64,000 nt of DNA from an uncultured Alphaproteobacteria bacterium (lineage in GTDB: Bacteria > Pseudomonadota > Alphaproteobacteria > Micavibrionales > Micavibrionaceae): contig CAADGI010000014.1 in assembly GCA_900696495.1 (NCBI GenBank), positions 124,001-188,000 of the forward strand, read 5' to 3'. Shown in pieces: positions 45,089-53,463 of the stretch. A model generated the notes under the pieces. It was not told where the DNA came from, searched no databases, and saw only the letters and a program-made list of their open reading frames with translations. The translations under genes were made by a program, and so were the position numbers. Positions within the stretch are counted from its first letter, which is position 1. Every line of letters starts with the position of its first letter.

Positions 45089-46534
45089 ATGATGCGCGGC
45101 ATACCTGCGGATATCGGCATATTACATTTTATCGGGATCGGTGGCATCGGCATGAGCGGTGTTGCCGAAATCCTCGCCGTGCTCGGCTATACGGTGCAGG
45201 GGTCCGACCTGTCCGATAGCGCGAATGTCAAACGCCTGAAGGAACGCGGCATAAAAATTTTCATCGGCCATGACGCAAAAAATATAGGCGATGCGAAAGC
45301 CGTGGTTATTTCATCTGCTGTCAAAAACGATAATCCGGAACTTCAGGCCGCGCGCGCGAAAAACATTCCCGTCGTACGCCGTGCCGAAATGCTGGCTGAG
45401 TTAATGAGATTGAAATCCGCTGTTGCTGTTGCGGGCACGCACGGCAAAACGACCACGACATCCATGGTCGGCCAGATGATGGAGATTGCAGGCTTTGACC
45501 CGACCGTCATCAATGGCGGCATCGTCAATGCTTACGGCAACAACATCCGCCTCGGCAAAAGCGAGTGGATGGTGGTGGAGGCCGACGAGAGCGACGGCAC
45601 CTTCACGCATTTGCCCGCGAGCGTGGCGGTAGTGACGAATATCGATCCAGAGCACCTCGATCATTACGGCGATTTCGAGAAAGTGAAGGACGCCTACCGC
45701 CAGTTCATCCATAATATTCCGTTCTATGGCTATGCCGTCCTGTGCATGGACCATCCGGAAGTCCAGGCGCTGATTCCCACGATCCAGGACAGAAAAGTCA
45801 TCACCTACGGCTTCAACCCGCAGGCCGATGTGTTCGCCTCCAATATCCGCAGCGGTGCGAACGGCAGTGTTTTCGATGTTACCTTTGCCCCATGGCTGAA
45901 TAAAAACAAGGAACTGGTTTTGAAGGACGTGCACCTGCCTATGCCGGGACACCATAACGTCCAGAATTCGCTTGTCGCGTTGGCAGTGGCCTGCGAAATG
46001 GGCGTGGCGCCGCCGATCATGAAAAAGGCGCTGGCCGGTTTTACCGGCGTCAAGCGCCGTTTCACAAAAACAGGTGAGATGGCGGGCGTAACCGTGATCG
46101 ATGACTATGCGCACCATCCGGTCGAGATCGAAACGGTTTTAAAAACCGCGCGGATGATGGTCAGTGAAAATGGCGGGCGCGTGATCGCCGTCATGCAGCC
46201 GCATAGATTCACGAGGCTGCATGATCTGTTCGAGGATTTTTGCACATGCTTCAACGAAGCCGATAGCGTCATCGTTGCGGATGTCTATACAGCGGGCGAG
46301 CAGCCGATCGGGGGCGCAAGCCGCGACTCACTGGTCGAGGGCATCCGCAAGCACGGCCACAGGCATGTGCTGCCGCTGTCCGGCAGGGAAGACCTCGCGC
46401 GGCGCGTGGCGTCAATGGCGCAGCCGGGCGATTACGTGATCTGCCTCGGGGCGGGTGACATTACTTATTGGGCCTATGCGCTGCCCGGCGAGCTTGAGCC
46501 GCTTTTCGCCCGCGCCAAAGGGACCGCGGCGTGA
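45089..46534 (+). CDS. murC: UDP-N-acetylmuramate--L-alanine ligase
   Basis: MurC adds the first residue (L-Ala) of the stem peptide. Motifs: [16 protein letters not shown] at the N-terminus, [13 protein letters not shown] in the ATPase loop, [25 protein letters not shown], and [14 protein letters not shown]. 481 residues. Two neighbouring ATGs (45089, 45092) are possible; AAGGA at 45075 suits either. Its stop overlaps murB. Confidence 0.96.
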   Translation: MMRGIPADIGILHFIGIGGIGMSGVAEILAVLGYTVQGSDLSDSANVKRLKERGIKIFIGHDAKNIGDAKAVVISSAVKNDNPELQAARAKNIPVVRRAEMLAELMRLKSAVAVAGTHGKTTTTSMVGQMMEIAGFDPTVINGGIVNAYGNNIRLGKSEWMVVEADESDGTFTHLPASVAVVTNIDPEHLDHYGDFEKVKDAYRQFIHNIPFYGYAVLCMDHPEVQALIPTIQDRKVITYGFNPQADVFASNIRSGANGSVFDVTFAPWLNKNKELVLKDVHLPMPGHHNVQNSLVALAVACEMGVAPPIMKKALAGFTGVKRRFTKTGEMAGVTVIDDYAHHPVEIETVLKTARMMVSENGGRVIAVMQPHRFTRLHDLFEDFCTCFNEADSVIVADVYTAGEQPIGGASRDSLVEGIRKHGHRHVLPLSGREDLARRVASMAQPGDYVICLGAGDITYWAYALPGELEPLFARAKGTAA

Positions 46535-47385
46535 TCATTCAGAATGCGTCTCTCGGCAAGGAAAGCTGGTTCGGATGCGGGGGAAACGCCGATCAATTAT
46601 TCAGGCCTGCCAATGCTGATGAACTCGCAGAATTTCTGAAAAACCATGACGGCGAGATCACCGTTCTCGGCGGCCTCGCCAATACCATCATCCGCGATGG
46701 CGGCATACGCGGCGTAACAATTCAATTGGGAAAGGAATTTTCCGGGATCAAAGTGCTCGGCGATTATATCGAGGCGGGAGCGGGCGCGCTGAACGGTTCG
46801 GTCGCCGCCGCCGCGGTGAAAGCGGGCATCGGGGGCCTCGAATTTTTATCCGGCATTCCGGGCTGCGTCGGTGGGGCGTTGCGCATGAACGCGGGGGCAT
46901 ACGGGACGGAAGTGAAGGATGTCCTGACCGGCGTGCATGTCGTCACGCGGCAGGGTGAGATTAAAAAACTTGTGCCGGAACAATTGCACATGACCTACCG
47001 TCACACAGACCCGCCGAAAGGCGTGATATTTACCGGCGCAATTTTCAAGGGCAGGCGCGAAGATTATGAAACCGTAAAAGCGCGTATGAACGAAATTAAA
47101 ATCAAGCGCAACGAAACGCAGCCGATCCGCGAAAAAACCGGCGGCTCGACTTTCGCCAACCCGTCTGGTGAATTGAAAGCATGGCAGGTGGTTCAGAAAG
47201 TCGGCGGCCATGAACTGAAAATCGGTGGAGCACAAATGTCGCCGATGCATTCGAATTTTATGATCAATACGGGCGATGCCACGGCTGCCGACCTCGAAAA
47301 TCTCGGTGACGAAATCCGCCGCCGCGCAAAGGAACAGCTGGGTATTAATCTTCGCTGGGAAATTAATATCGTCGGAGAACGCTAG
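46531..47385 (+). CDS. murB: UDP-N-acetylenolpyruvoylglucosamine reductase
   Basis: MurB reduces UDP-GlcNAc-enolpyruvate to UDP-MurNAc using FAD and NADPH. FAD-site motifs are [16 protein letters not shown] and [24 protein letters not shown]; the catalytic Ser is in [10 protein letters not shown], and the C-terminal [11 protein letters not shown] is conserved. With 284 residues it is a short, type-II-like MurB. Its stop shares CTAG (47382-47385) with the convergent MurF-like gene. Confidence 0.95.
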   Translation: MIIQNASLGKESWFGCGGNADQLFRPANADELAEFLKNHDGEITVLGGLANTIIRDGGIRGVTIQLGKEFSGIKVLGDYIEAGAGALNGSVAAAAVKAGIGGLEFLSGIPGCVGGALRMNAGAYGTEVKDVLTGVHVVTRQGEIKKLVPEQLHMTYRHTDPPKGVIFTGAIFKGRREDYETVKARMNEIKIKRNETQPIREKTGGSTFANPSGELKAWQVVQKVGGHELKIGGAQMSPMHSNFMINTGDATAADLENLGDEIRRRAKEQLGINLRWEINIVGER

Positions 47386-48974
47386 ATTTTCAGTTTCCGC
47401 TCGTACAAATCAGGCAGATCATTCTCAATCAAAATCACGTCGCCGTCCTTGCGGTTTTGGTCGAGCCACGCATTCGCCTGCTGGAACGTGTCGACTTCAA
47501 CAATGGCTTTGTCGTTACCGGTGGCCTGGATGCCCTGGATGAAGGTGGGGATGCGCTTGCCCTGAACGATAATGATGACGTCGCAGGTTTCACCGGCCTT
47601 CTTGCCGATTTTTTCATGCTCCTCATTGTGCGCCTCGCCAAGCTCGACCATGCCGGGCGTGATGAGAATCTTGCGGCCCTGACGTGCCAGAACCGGCAAC
47701 AAATCGAGCGCCGAAGCGAATCCGACAGGATTGGAATTAAACGCATCATCAATCAGCGTTGTACCATCGCCGGGTTTTTTAACCTCGAGGCGGTGCGTGA
47801 TCTGCGGCACGGATTTGAGCGCGGTCACGGCATTTTCCGGCGGAATGCCTAAAGTGACGGCAGCTGTGAAAGCGAGTGCGATATTTTGTGCATGGTGCAG
47901 GCCATAGAGCGGCGCCTCTAATCTATAACTATCGCCATTCCAGCGCAGGAATACCCGCAAGCCTTCAGGGAGTTGCTCGGCGCGTTCAATGATCGCATCG
48001 CTGGCCGGTGTTTCGCCGACGATTGTGAAATGCGCGCGGTTCTCGCGGGTTTTGATTTTCGCATATTCGATATCGAGCGGTTTTTCTGTGACGATAATCT
48101 TGCCTTTTTTATCGAGCACAGCCTGCGCCAGTTCGAACTTAGCCTTGGCGACGGTTTCGATGGTTTTGAAACGCTCGTAATGCGCATGGCCGACGGCGGT
48201 GATGATGCCCATATCCGGCGGGGCGAGGCGGCAGAGACGCTCGATCGATCCCGGCCCGTAAGCGCCCATCTCGACCACGAAGAATTTGTGATTGTCCTCG
48301 AGTTGCTCGCGGATAATGCGCGTAATACCCATCGGTGTGTTGACGCTGCCCGGCGTAATGAGCGTCGGCGCATGGGTTTTCAGGATATGGCCGAGGATAT
48401 GCTTGACCGAGGTCTTCCCGAACGAACCGGTGATGCCGACAGTAACGGGCTTGAGATCGACGAGTTTCTGGTGCGCCTGGTCCCAGTATTTTTTCTGTAC
48501 GTAATTTTCGTAAGGCGTAAGCGCGAGATTGGCGACCAGCATTACGAACGGAATAAGCTGGACGTTCAAAATCCAGAAGAACGGGAAATAGAAAACGAGG
48601 AACCACGTCGCCATCAAAGCGGACAGGACAACCGTCAGGAACAAAATGCGTTGCGCCCGCGGCGTGATGACAAGTTTTTTCTTCGCCGCATGACGCGGGT
48701 CGTCCTCAAGTACGGCTGCGGCGGCAAAGGCAACGAAAAACAGGAAAATGTACCATGGAGAAGGAAACAGCAGCCAGAACATGTCGATAATGAGAAGAAC
48801 AAGCGTAAAGCGCGTATCTATGGCGGCGCTGCGCGTCATCCAGCGCAGGAAACGCCCGGTGTCATATTCTTCCTGCTGATAGATATGAAGATAGGTCGCG
48901 GTGCGTTTCGTCGCAAAGGCAAGCCATGCGGCATAGACTAAAAGAACACCGAGTGTGCTAGCGAGTACGGGCAT
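47382..48974 (-). CDS. murF: Membrane-anchored MurF-like Mur ligase
   Basis: The first ~150 residues carry about five hydrophobic helices instead of the usual MurF N-terminal UDP-binding domain. The rest is a Mur ligase: P-loop GITGSFGKTSVKHIL, ITPGSVNTPMG, VVEMGAYGPGSIERLCRL, the carbamoyl-lysine region ETVAKAKFELAQAVL, and the MurF-like C-terminal linker THRLEVKKPGDGTTLIDDAFNSNP with TPGMVELGE. These favour addition of a dipeptide to UDP-MurNAc-tripeptide. 530 residues. It is the only MurF candidate here, lies on the opposite strand to the cluster, and overlaps an alpha/beta hydrolase gene. MurF function is inferred; a related but different ligase activity is possible. Confidence 0.8.
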   Translation of the reverse strand: MPVLASTLGVLLVYAAWLAFATKRTATYLHIYQQEEYDTGRFLRWMTRSAAIDTRFTLVLLIIDMFWLLFPSPWYIFLFFVAFAAAAVLEDDPRHAAKKKLVITPRAQRILFLTVVLSALMATWFLVFYFPFFWILNVQLIPFVMLVANLALTPYENYVQKKYWDQAHQKLVDLKPVTVGITGSFGKTSVKHILGHILKTHAPTLITPGSVNTPMGITRIIREQLEDNHKFFVVEMGAYGPGSIERLCRLAPPDMGIITAVGHAHYERFKTIETVAKAKFELAQAVLDKKGKIIVTEKPLDIEYAKIKTRENRAHFTIVGETPASDAIIERAEQLPEGLRVFLRWNGDSYRLEAPLYGLHHAQNIALAFTAAVTLGIPPENAVTALKSVPQITHRLEVKKPGDGTTLIDDAFNSNPVGFASALDLLPVLARQGRKILITPGMVELGEAHNEEHEKIGKKAGETCDVIIIVQGKRIPTFIQGIQATGNDKAIVEVDTFQQANAWLDQNRKDGDVILIENDLPDLYERKLKI

Positions 48975-49758
48975 CTATTCTCTCCATGAATTGCTTGAGT
49001 AAAGGTGCGACCTGGTGGCGTCCTTCGCCGAGAACGCTGTAATGATCCTGCCCGGGAAGCACGGTCAACTCCGCCCCGGGGATGAGTTTTTGCAATCTTT
49101 GTCCGATTTCAGGAGGGGTTTCGGTGTCATTCATGCCGTACACTAATGCCGCGGGGCAGGAAACGGTTCGCGCCACGTCCGACAAATCCTCGCTGATGGT
49201 TTTGACGAGGATGGAACGCATCGCCCCGGCATTTTTATAATCGGCGCTGCCGAATTTGGAACGCAGCCAGTCTTCGGACAGGCCAAGCGGAATGAATTTC
49301 TTCAAAATTTTAAAAACGAGAATGCGCGTTTTGAAATAAATTCCCTGCCATAACGGGCGTTTACGCTTCAATCCTGCGCCGGCGATTAAGAAAAGCCCGG
49401 AGACCAGATCGGGGTGGCGGGAAGCGAGTTGCAGCCCCACGCGGCAGCCGAAAGAATGCCCGATCCACAGTACGGGACCGTTTGTTTTCTCCCGGATGAA
49501 TCGCGCGGCCTCATCGGCATAGTCGGCGGTGCTCCAGGGCGCAGGGGGCATCGGGCTGTCGCCGAAACCGGGGAAATCGACAAGGATATGGGTGCCGAAA
49601 GATTCAAGTCCTTCGGCCAGCGGGCGGAAGGCCGCGCGGCTCTGGCCCCAGCCATGGCCCCAGACCGCCACGGGAAAATCCTTTTTCCCAAGGGTTTCAA
49701 AGCTTATGAGGGGCGCTTCGGAAGGGGCCAAATTGTCTTTAATCACTGTGTTTTTCAT
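48958..49758 (-). CDS. Alpha/beta-hydrolase, partner gene of the MurF-like ligase
   Basis: A 266-residue cytoplasmic alpha/beta hydrolase: oxyanion region WGHGWGQSRAAF, nucleophile elbow GHSFGCRVG, a Asp candidate in VYGMNDTETPP and the C-terminal His in LPGQDHYSVLGEG. No signal peptide. It precedes the MurF-like gene with a 17-base overlap, so both are likely made together; it is divergent from ddl across 52 bases. Its substrate is unknown; an esterase or peptidase role in cell-wall precursor metabolism is only a suggestion from context. Confidence 0.88.
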   Translation of the reverse strand: MKNTVIKDNLAPSEAPLISFETLGKKDFPVAVWGHGWGQSRAAFRPLAEGLESFGTHILVDFPGFGDSPMPPAPWSTADYADEAARFIREKTNGPVLWIGHSFGCRVGLQLASRHPDLVSGLFLIAGAGLKRKRPLWQGIYFKTRILVFKILKKFIPLGLSEDWLRSKFGSADYKNAGAMRSILVKTISEDLSDVARTVSCPAALVYGMNDTETPPEIGQRLQKLIPGAELTVLPGQDHYSVLGEGRHQVAPLLKQFMERIDARTR

Positions 49759-49810
49759 GCTTTAATGTGTGCCGTAACTGTCATAGCACGCCCGGACGAA
49801 TAGTAAAATC

Positions 49811-51043
49811 ATGCAATCCGAAAAAGGAATAAAATCTCAAAAACGCATCGCGGTGTTTTTTGGCGGCCGCTCGCCTGAACACGACGTCTCGGTGGTAACC
49901 GGTTTGCAGATTCTGGGTGCGATCGATCCGAAATTCGAGGCCTTTCCGGTTTATATAACGACGGACGGCGTGTGGCTGACGGGCGATGTGCTGAGGAAGC
50001 GTGAAAATTACATGCTTCATGCCAATAACCGGGCGCAGACGATTGAGGTCACGCTGGACGTGACAGCGGGCAAAACCGGGAGATTGGTTCCAAAAAAGAC
50101 CGGGCTATTCGGCAGCGGCAAGGCGATTGAATTCGACGTGGCCATTCCGTCTTTCCATGGATTGTTCGGTGAGGACGGCAATCTGCAGGGCCTGTTTGAA
50201 ATCGCGGGCGTGGCTTATGCCGGGATGCGGACACTGGCCTCGTCGGTTTTGATGGACAAGGCGGCGACGAAAAAGGCGATGCAGGGAATCGGCATTCCCG
50301 TGTTGCCTTATGCGGTGCTGAAAAGACCTAATGAAGGCTACATGATCGCCCGCGGGAAAATCGAAGAGGCGCTGCGCGAAAAGAATATCGCCTTTCCCTG
50401 CATCGTGAAGCCAGCGCATCTCGGAAGTTCCATCGGCGTGGCCAAGGCGACGAACGCCGGGGAAATCGCAGCCTGCCTGCCGGCGATTTTCGAATATGAC
50501 GAGGTGGCGATTATCGAGCCCTTCGTGCCCAACATGGTCGAATATAACGTCGCGGTGACCAAGGCCTTCGGCGGCGTGAAGACATCAGCCATCGAGCGCC
50601 CGAAAAACAACGAGGAACTGCTCGACTTCAAAAAGAAATATCTTTCAGGCGGCACGAAAGGCCAGAAGGGCGGCGGCAAGCAGCCCGGGCAGGCCAGCCA
50701 GGGCATGCTTTCCCTGACGCGCGAAATCAACCCGAGGCTCGACCCGAAAACCGAAGAGAATATCCGGGGCTGGGCGGTGCAGATGTATGAAGGCCTGGAC
50801 GGCACCGGTGCCCCGCGCATCGATTTCATCGGCAATTTGAAAAGCGGCGAAATCTGGCTGAACGAAGTGAATCCCTGGCCGGGCTCCATCGGTTATTTTC
50901 TGTGGGAGGCCGCGCCGGAACCGAAACTGTTCTCGGAGCTTCTTACGGCTCTCATTGAAGAAGCGATTGAGGAGCGCAAAAAACGTAACTTTCCGAAAGA
51001 TTCCGTTCCCGTCGATGCGCGGCTTTTCAGGAGGCCGGTGTAA
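49811..51043 (+). CDS. ddl: D-alanine--D-alanine ligase family protein (divergent, enlarged)
   Basis: An ATP-grasp ligase of 410 residues, longer than the usual 300-370. The N-terminus has FFGGRSPEHDVSVVTG and FHGLFGEDGNLQGLFE; the ATP-grasp has CIVKPAHLGSSIGVAKA and FVPNMVEYNVAV. The omega-loop region KKYLSGGT is followed by a Gly/Lys/Gln-rich insertion of about 18-20 residues (KGQKGGGKQPGQASQG), and the C-terminal metal/substrate motif reads NEVNPWPGSIGYFLWE where classical Ddl has NTxPGMT. It supplies the dipeptide used by MurF. Substrate preference may differ from D-Ala-D-Ala. It overlaps ftsQ by one base. Confidence 0.88.
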   Translation: MQSEKGIKSQKRIAVFFGGRSPEHDVSVVTGLQILGAIDPKFEAFPVYITTDGVWLTGDVLRKRENYMLHANNRAQTIEVTLDVTAGKTGRLVPKKTGLFGSGKAIEFDVAIPSFHGLFGEDGNLQGLFEIAGVAYAGMRTLASSVLMDKAATKKAMQGIGIPVLPYAVLKRPNEGYMIARGKIEEALREKNIAFPCIVKPAHLGSSIGVAKATNAGEIAACLPAIFEYDEVAIIEPFVPNMVEYNVAVTKAFGGVKTSAIERPKNNEELLDFKKKYLSGGTKGQKGGGKQPGQASQGMLSLTREINPRLDPKTEENIRGWAVQMYEGLDGTGAPRIDFIGNLKSGEIWLNEVNPWPGSIGYFLWEAAPEPKLFSELLTALIEEAIEERKKRNFPKDSVPVDARLFRRPV

Positions 51044-51894
51044 TGGCGACCTATAAAAGCAAATTCACAGTGAACAAGCGGCGCAAAGGGCCGTTGGCGT
51101 TTCTCATGCCGTGGCTCAAGCGTTTTGGCATCGGGCTGGCCGTCGTCGCCGTATCGTTCTGGGCGGGATCTTGGTTTTTCCTCAGTGGCAATGCTGACAG
51201 GACGGGAAATTGGCTGACAGCGCAAACACACGAAGCGTCCGCGGGTATGGGATTCTCCGTGCAGAATATTTTGGTCGAGGGGCGCGTCTACACCGATCCG
51301 GAAATTCTGAAAGCCATCATCAATACTGAAAAAGGCGACCCGCTTTTCGCCTTTGATCCCGCCGCCGCGCAGGAGCAAATCAAGCGCATCAACTGGATCC
51401 GCGACGCGCATGTCGAGCGCCGTCTGCCGGACACCATATATGTCGGGCTGACGGAGAAAAAACCGCTGGCGCTCTGGCAGACGGATGGCACGCTTGAATT
51501 GCTGGACGAGCAAGGCAAACCGATTACCCGTGAAAATCTCGGGCGTTTCAGAAATCTGGTCATTGTCATGGGCGAGGGCGCACCTGAACGCGCGCCGGAA
51601 CTGGTGAAAAACCTGCAGGCCGAGCCGCAGATTTTATCACATGTGAAGGCGGCAAAATGGATCGGCGGGCGACGCTGGGACCTCGTGTTCCGGGATAATA
51701 TCACCGCGAAACTGCCCGAAGGGGAAACGGGCCTCGCCTTGCGGAAACTCGCGGAAGCCGTGGAAAAAGAGGGGCTTTTAGAAAAAGATATTCTTTCTGT
51801 TGATCTGCGCGAAGAGAGCCGTATGATCGTGGAGCCCGCGCCCGGGGCGGCGCAGGACTACCAGGCGAGTACCAAGGCCGGCAGCAATATCTAG
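51043..51894 (+). CDS. ftsQ: Cell division protein FtsQ
   Basis: A 283-residue bitopic division protein: basic cytoplasmic N-terminus, one transmembrane helix (about residues 25-44, FGIGLAVVAVSFWAGSWFFL), a POTRA domain (FSVQNILVEGRVYTDPEIL ... INWIRDAHVERRLPDTI) and a beta domain. FtsQ recruits FtsB/FtsL. Its TAATG junction with ddl and the 15-base gap to ftsA are typical. Confidence 0.95.
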   Translation: MATYKSKFTVNKRRKGPLAFLMPWLKRFGIGLAVVAVSFWAGSWFFLSGNADRTGNWLTAQTHEASAGMGFSVQNILVEGRVYTDPEILKAIINTEKGDPLFAFDPAAAQEQIKRINWIRDAHVERRLPDTIYVGLTEKKPLALWQTDGTLELLDEQGKPITRENLGRFRNLVIVMGEGAPERAPELVKNLQAEPQILSHVKAAKWIGGRRWDLVFRDNITAKLPEGETGLALRKLAEAVEKEGLLEKDILSVDLREESRMIVEPAPGAAQDYQASTKAGSNI

Positions 51895-51909
51895 GCACTT
51901 ATTCAATAC

Positions 51910-53178
51910 ATGAAGCACAAACACAAACCCAGAGGCTCTCTCCTCGCTGCCCTCGATATCGGCAGCAGCAAGATCACGTGCTTCATCGGCCGCGTTGCCG
52001 ATAATGAAGGCGGGTTTGAAGTTTTAGGTGTCGGGCATCATGCATCCAAGGGTGTCAAGAACGGCACGATCACCGATCTGAATGCCGCTGAAAATGTCCT
52101 GCGCCAGACCGTCCACGCCGCCGAGAACATGGCCGCTAATGTCATGAAGGGTTACCCGCTGCGCGAGGTGGTTGTGAATTTGCCGGGCGTGCACGCGGTA
52201 AGCCACGCGCACCGGGCGGACTTGCAGATCGCCGGACATGAAATTACCGATAACGACGTGCGCCGGGCGCTGGCCAAGGCGCAGGAAAACGTCATGAGCG
52301 ACGATTTCGAACTCATTCATACCGTGCCGATCAACTATCACATCGACGGGCACGAAGGCATCCGCGAACCGCGCGGCATGTTCGGCCAGAATATGAGCGT
52401 CGATATCCATATGGTGACGGGCGATATGTCGGCGCTGCGCAATATCGCGACCTGCATCGATCGTTCGCATCTCGATATCTCGGCCTTCTGCACGTCGTCT
52501 TATGCCTCAGGCCTCGCATGCCTCGTGGAAGACGAAATGGATCTGGGCTGCACGCTGATCGATATGGGCGGCGGTGTAACTTCTTATGCGGTGTTTCATG
52601 GGGGCTCGATTATTTACAGCGACGCTATCCCCATCGGCGGCCAGCATGTCACCAGCGACATCGCGCGCGGCCTGACGACCTCGCTGGCCGATGCCGAGCG
52701 GCTGAAAGTTTTGTACGGCAGCGCGCTGGGCGCGGGCCATGACGAGAGCGAACTGATCGACGTGCCGAGATTAGGTGAAGATGAACGCCATCAGCCCAAC
52801 CACGTGCCGAGATCGTTGCTTGTCGGCATCATTCAGCCCCGCATCGAGGAAATTTTCGAACTGGTACGGGCAAGATTGCATGACAGCGGCCTCGGTCCCG
52901 CGCTGGGCCGCCGCGTGGTGCTGACTGGCGGCGCGTCGCAGATCGCAGGACTTCGAGACATCGCCCAGCACGTGATGGACAAGCAGGTGCGGATGGGCCG
53001 CCCCATCCGCCTCAGCGGTTTGCCTGACGCCGTCAGCGGCCCGGCCTTTTCCACCGCCGCCGGGCTGCTCACTTATGTCTCAGAACGCGCCGACGAAATG
53101 CCCGCGACAATCATGGAGCAGGCCGAAGCGGGAAGCGTGTGGGAACGCGCACGGTTGTGGCTTCGCGAAAATTGGTAG
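51910..53178 (+). CDS. ftsA: Cell division protein FtsA
   Basis: FtsA is the actin-like ATPase that tethers FtsZ to the membrane. It begins with LLAALDIGSSKITCFIG (phosphate 1), has the SHQ/1C subdomain, LIDMGGGVTSYAVFHGG (phosphate 2) and VVLTGGASQIAGLRDIAQ (adenosine motif), and ends in a C-terminal amphipathic helix (ERARLWLRENW) expected to bind membrane. Length 422. Confidence 0.96.
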   Translation: MKHKHKPRGSLLAALDIGSSKITCFIGRVADNEGGFEVLGVGHHASKGVKNGTITDLNAAENVLRQTVHAAENMAANVMKGYPLREVVVNLPGVHAVSHAHRADLQIAGHEITDNDVRRALAKAQENVMSDDFELIHTVPINYHIDGHEGIREPRGMFGQNMSVDIHMVTGDMSALRNIATCIDRSHLDISAFCTSSYASGLACLVEDEMDLGCTLIDMGGGVTSYAVFHGGSIIYSDAIPIGGQHVTSDIARGLTTSLADAERLKVLYGSALGAGHDESELIDVPRLGEDERHQPNHVPRSLLVGIIQPRIEEIFELVRARLHDSGLGPALGRRVVLTGGASQIAGLRDIAQHVMDKQVRMGRPIRLSGLPDAVSGPAFSTAAGLLTYVSERADEMPATIMEQAEAGSVWERARLWLRENW

Positions 53179-53179
53179 A

Positions 53180-53351
53180 GATTCGCTAAATTATCCACAA
53201 TATTGTGTGTATAAGCCTGTGAGTCCCGCTATATATAGACGTTTGATTTGAAAAACTGAATCAAATGAATCATTTAGCGAATTTCCTTGAATCTTTTTGT
53301 CAGCGCCGGATAGCATGGAAGTAGCACGAATCTGCGTAAAACTCCTGAATC
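53180..53351. promoter_or_regulatory. ftsZ upstream control region: two DnaA boxes and seven GANTC sites
   Basis: In the 285-base ftsA-ftsZ gap I find a perfect DnaA box TTATCCACA (53191-53199) and, inverted 6 bases later, TGTGTATAA (53206-53214, box TTATACACA). GANTC sites, the target of the CcrM methylase in alphaproteobacteria, start at 53180, 53221, 53258, 53267, 53289, 53328 and 53347. An 11-base inverted repeat ATTCGCTAAAT/ATTTAGCGAAT (53181-53191, 53272-53282) encloses the DnaA boxes. In Caulobacter, ftsZ is controlled by DnaA and by GANTC methylation, so a cell-cycle promoter is likely. The rest of the gap, up to AAGGGGGCC before the ATG, shows no gene. Confidence 0.75.
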
Positions 53352-53463
53352 TCCTAACTTTTTCCCTTTTCTGAATTCCCGAAGTTGTTACACTTTTCGC
53401 AATTCCTACCACGAGGCTGTTCTTCAGCTTTGTAACCCGTTCAAACCCGACAAGGGGGCCAAA

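Noticed and set aside
47973-48941. 322-codon frame opposite the MurF-like gene
   Set aside because: The MurF-like frame has clear ligase motifs and helices; this one has none and is charge-rich low-complexity.
53179-53463. Replication origin suggested by DnaA boxes
   Set aside because: Only two boxes, no clear AT-rich unwinding element with DnaA-trio pattern, and no origin-type neighbours such as dnaA, hemE or parAB.
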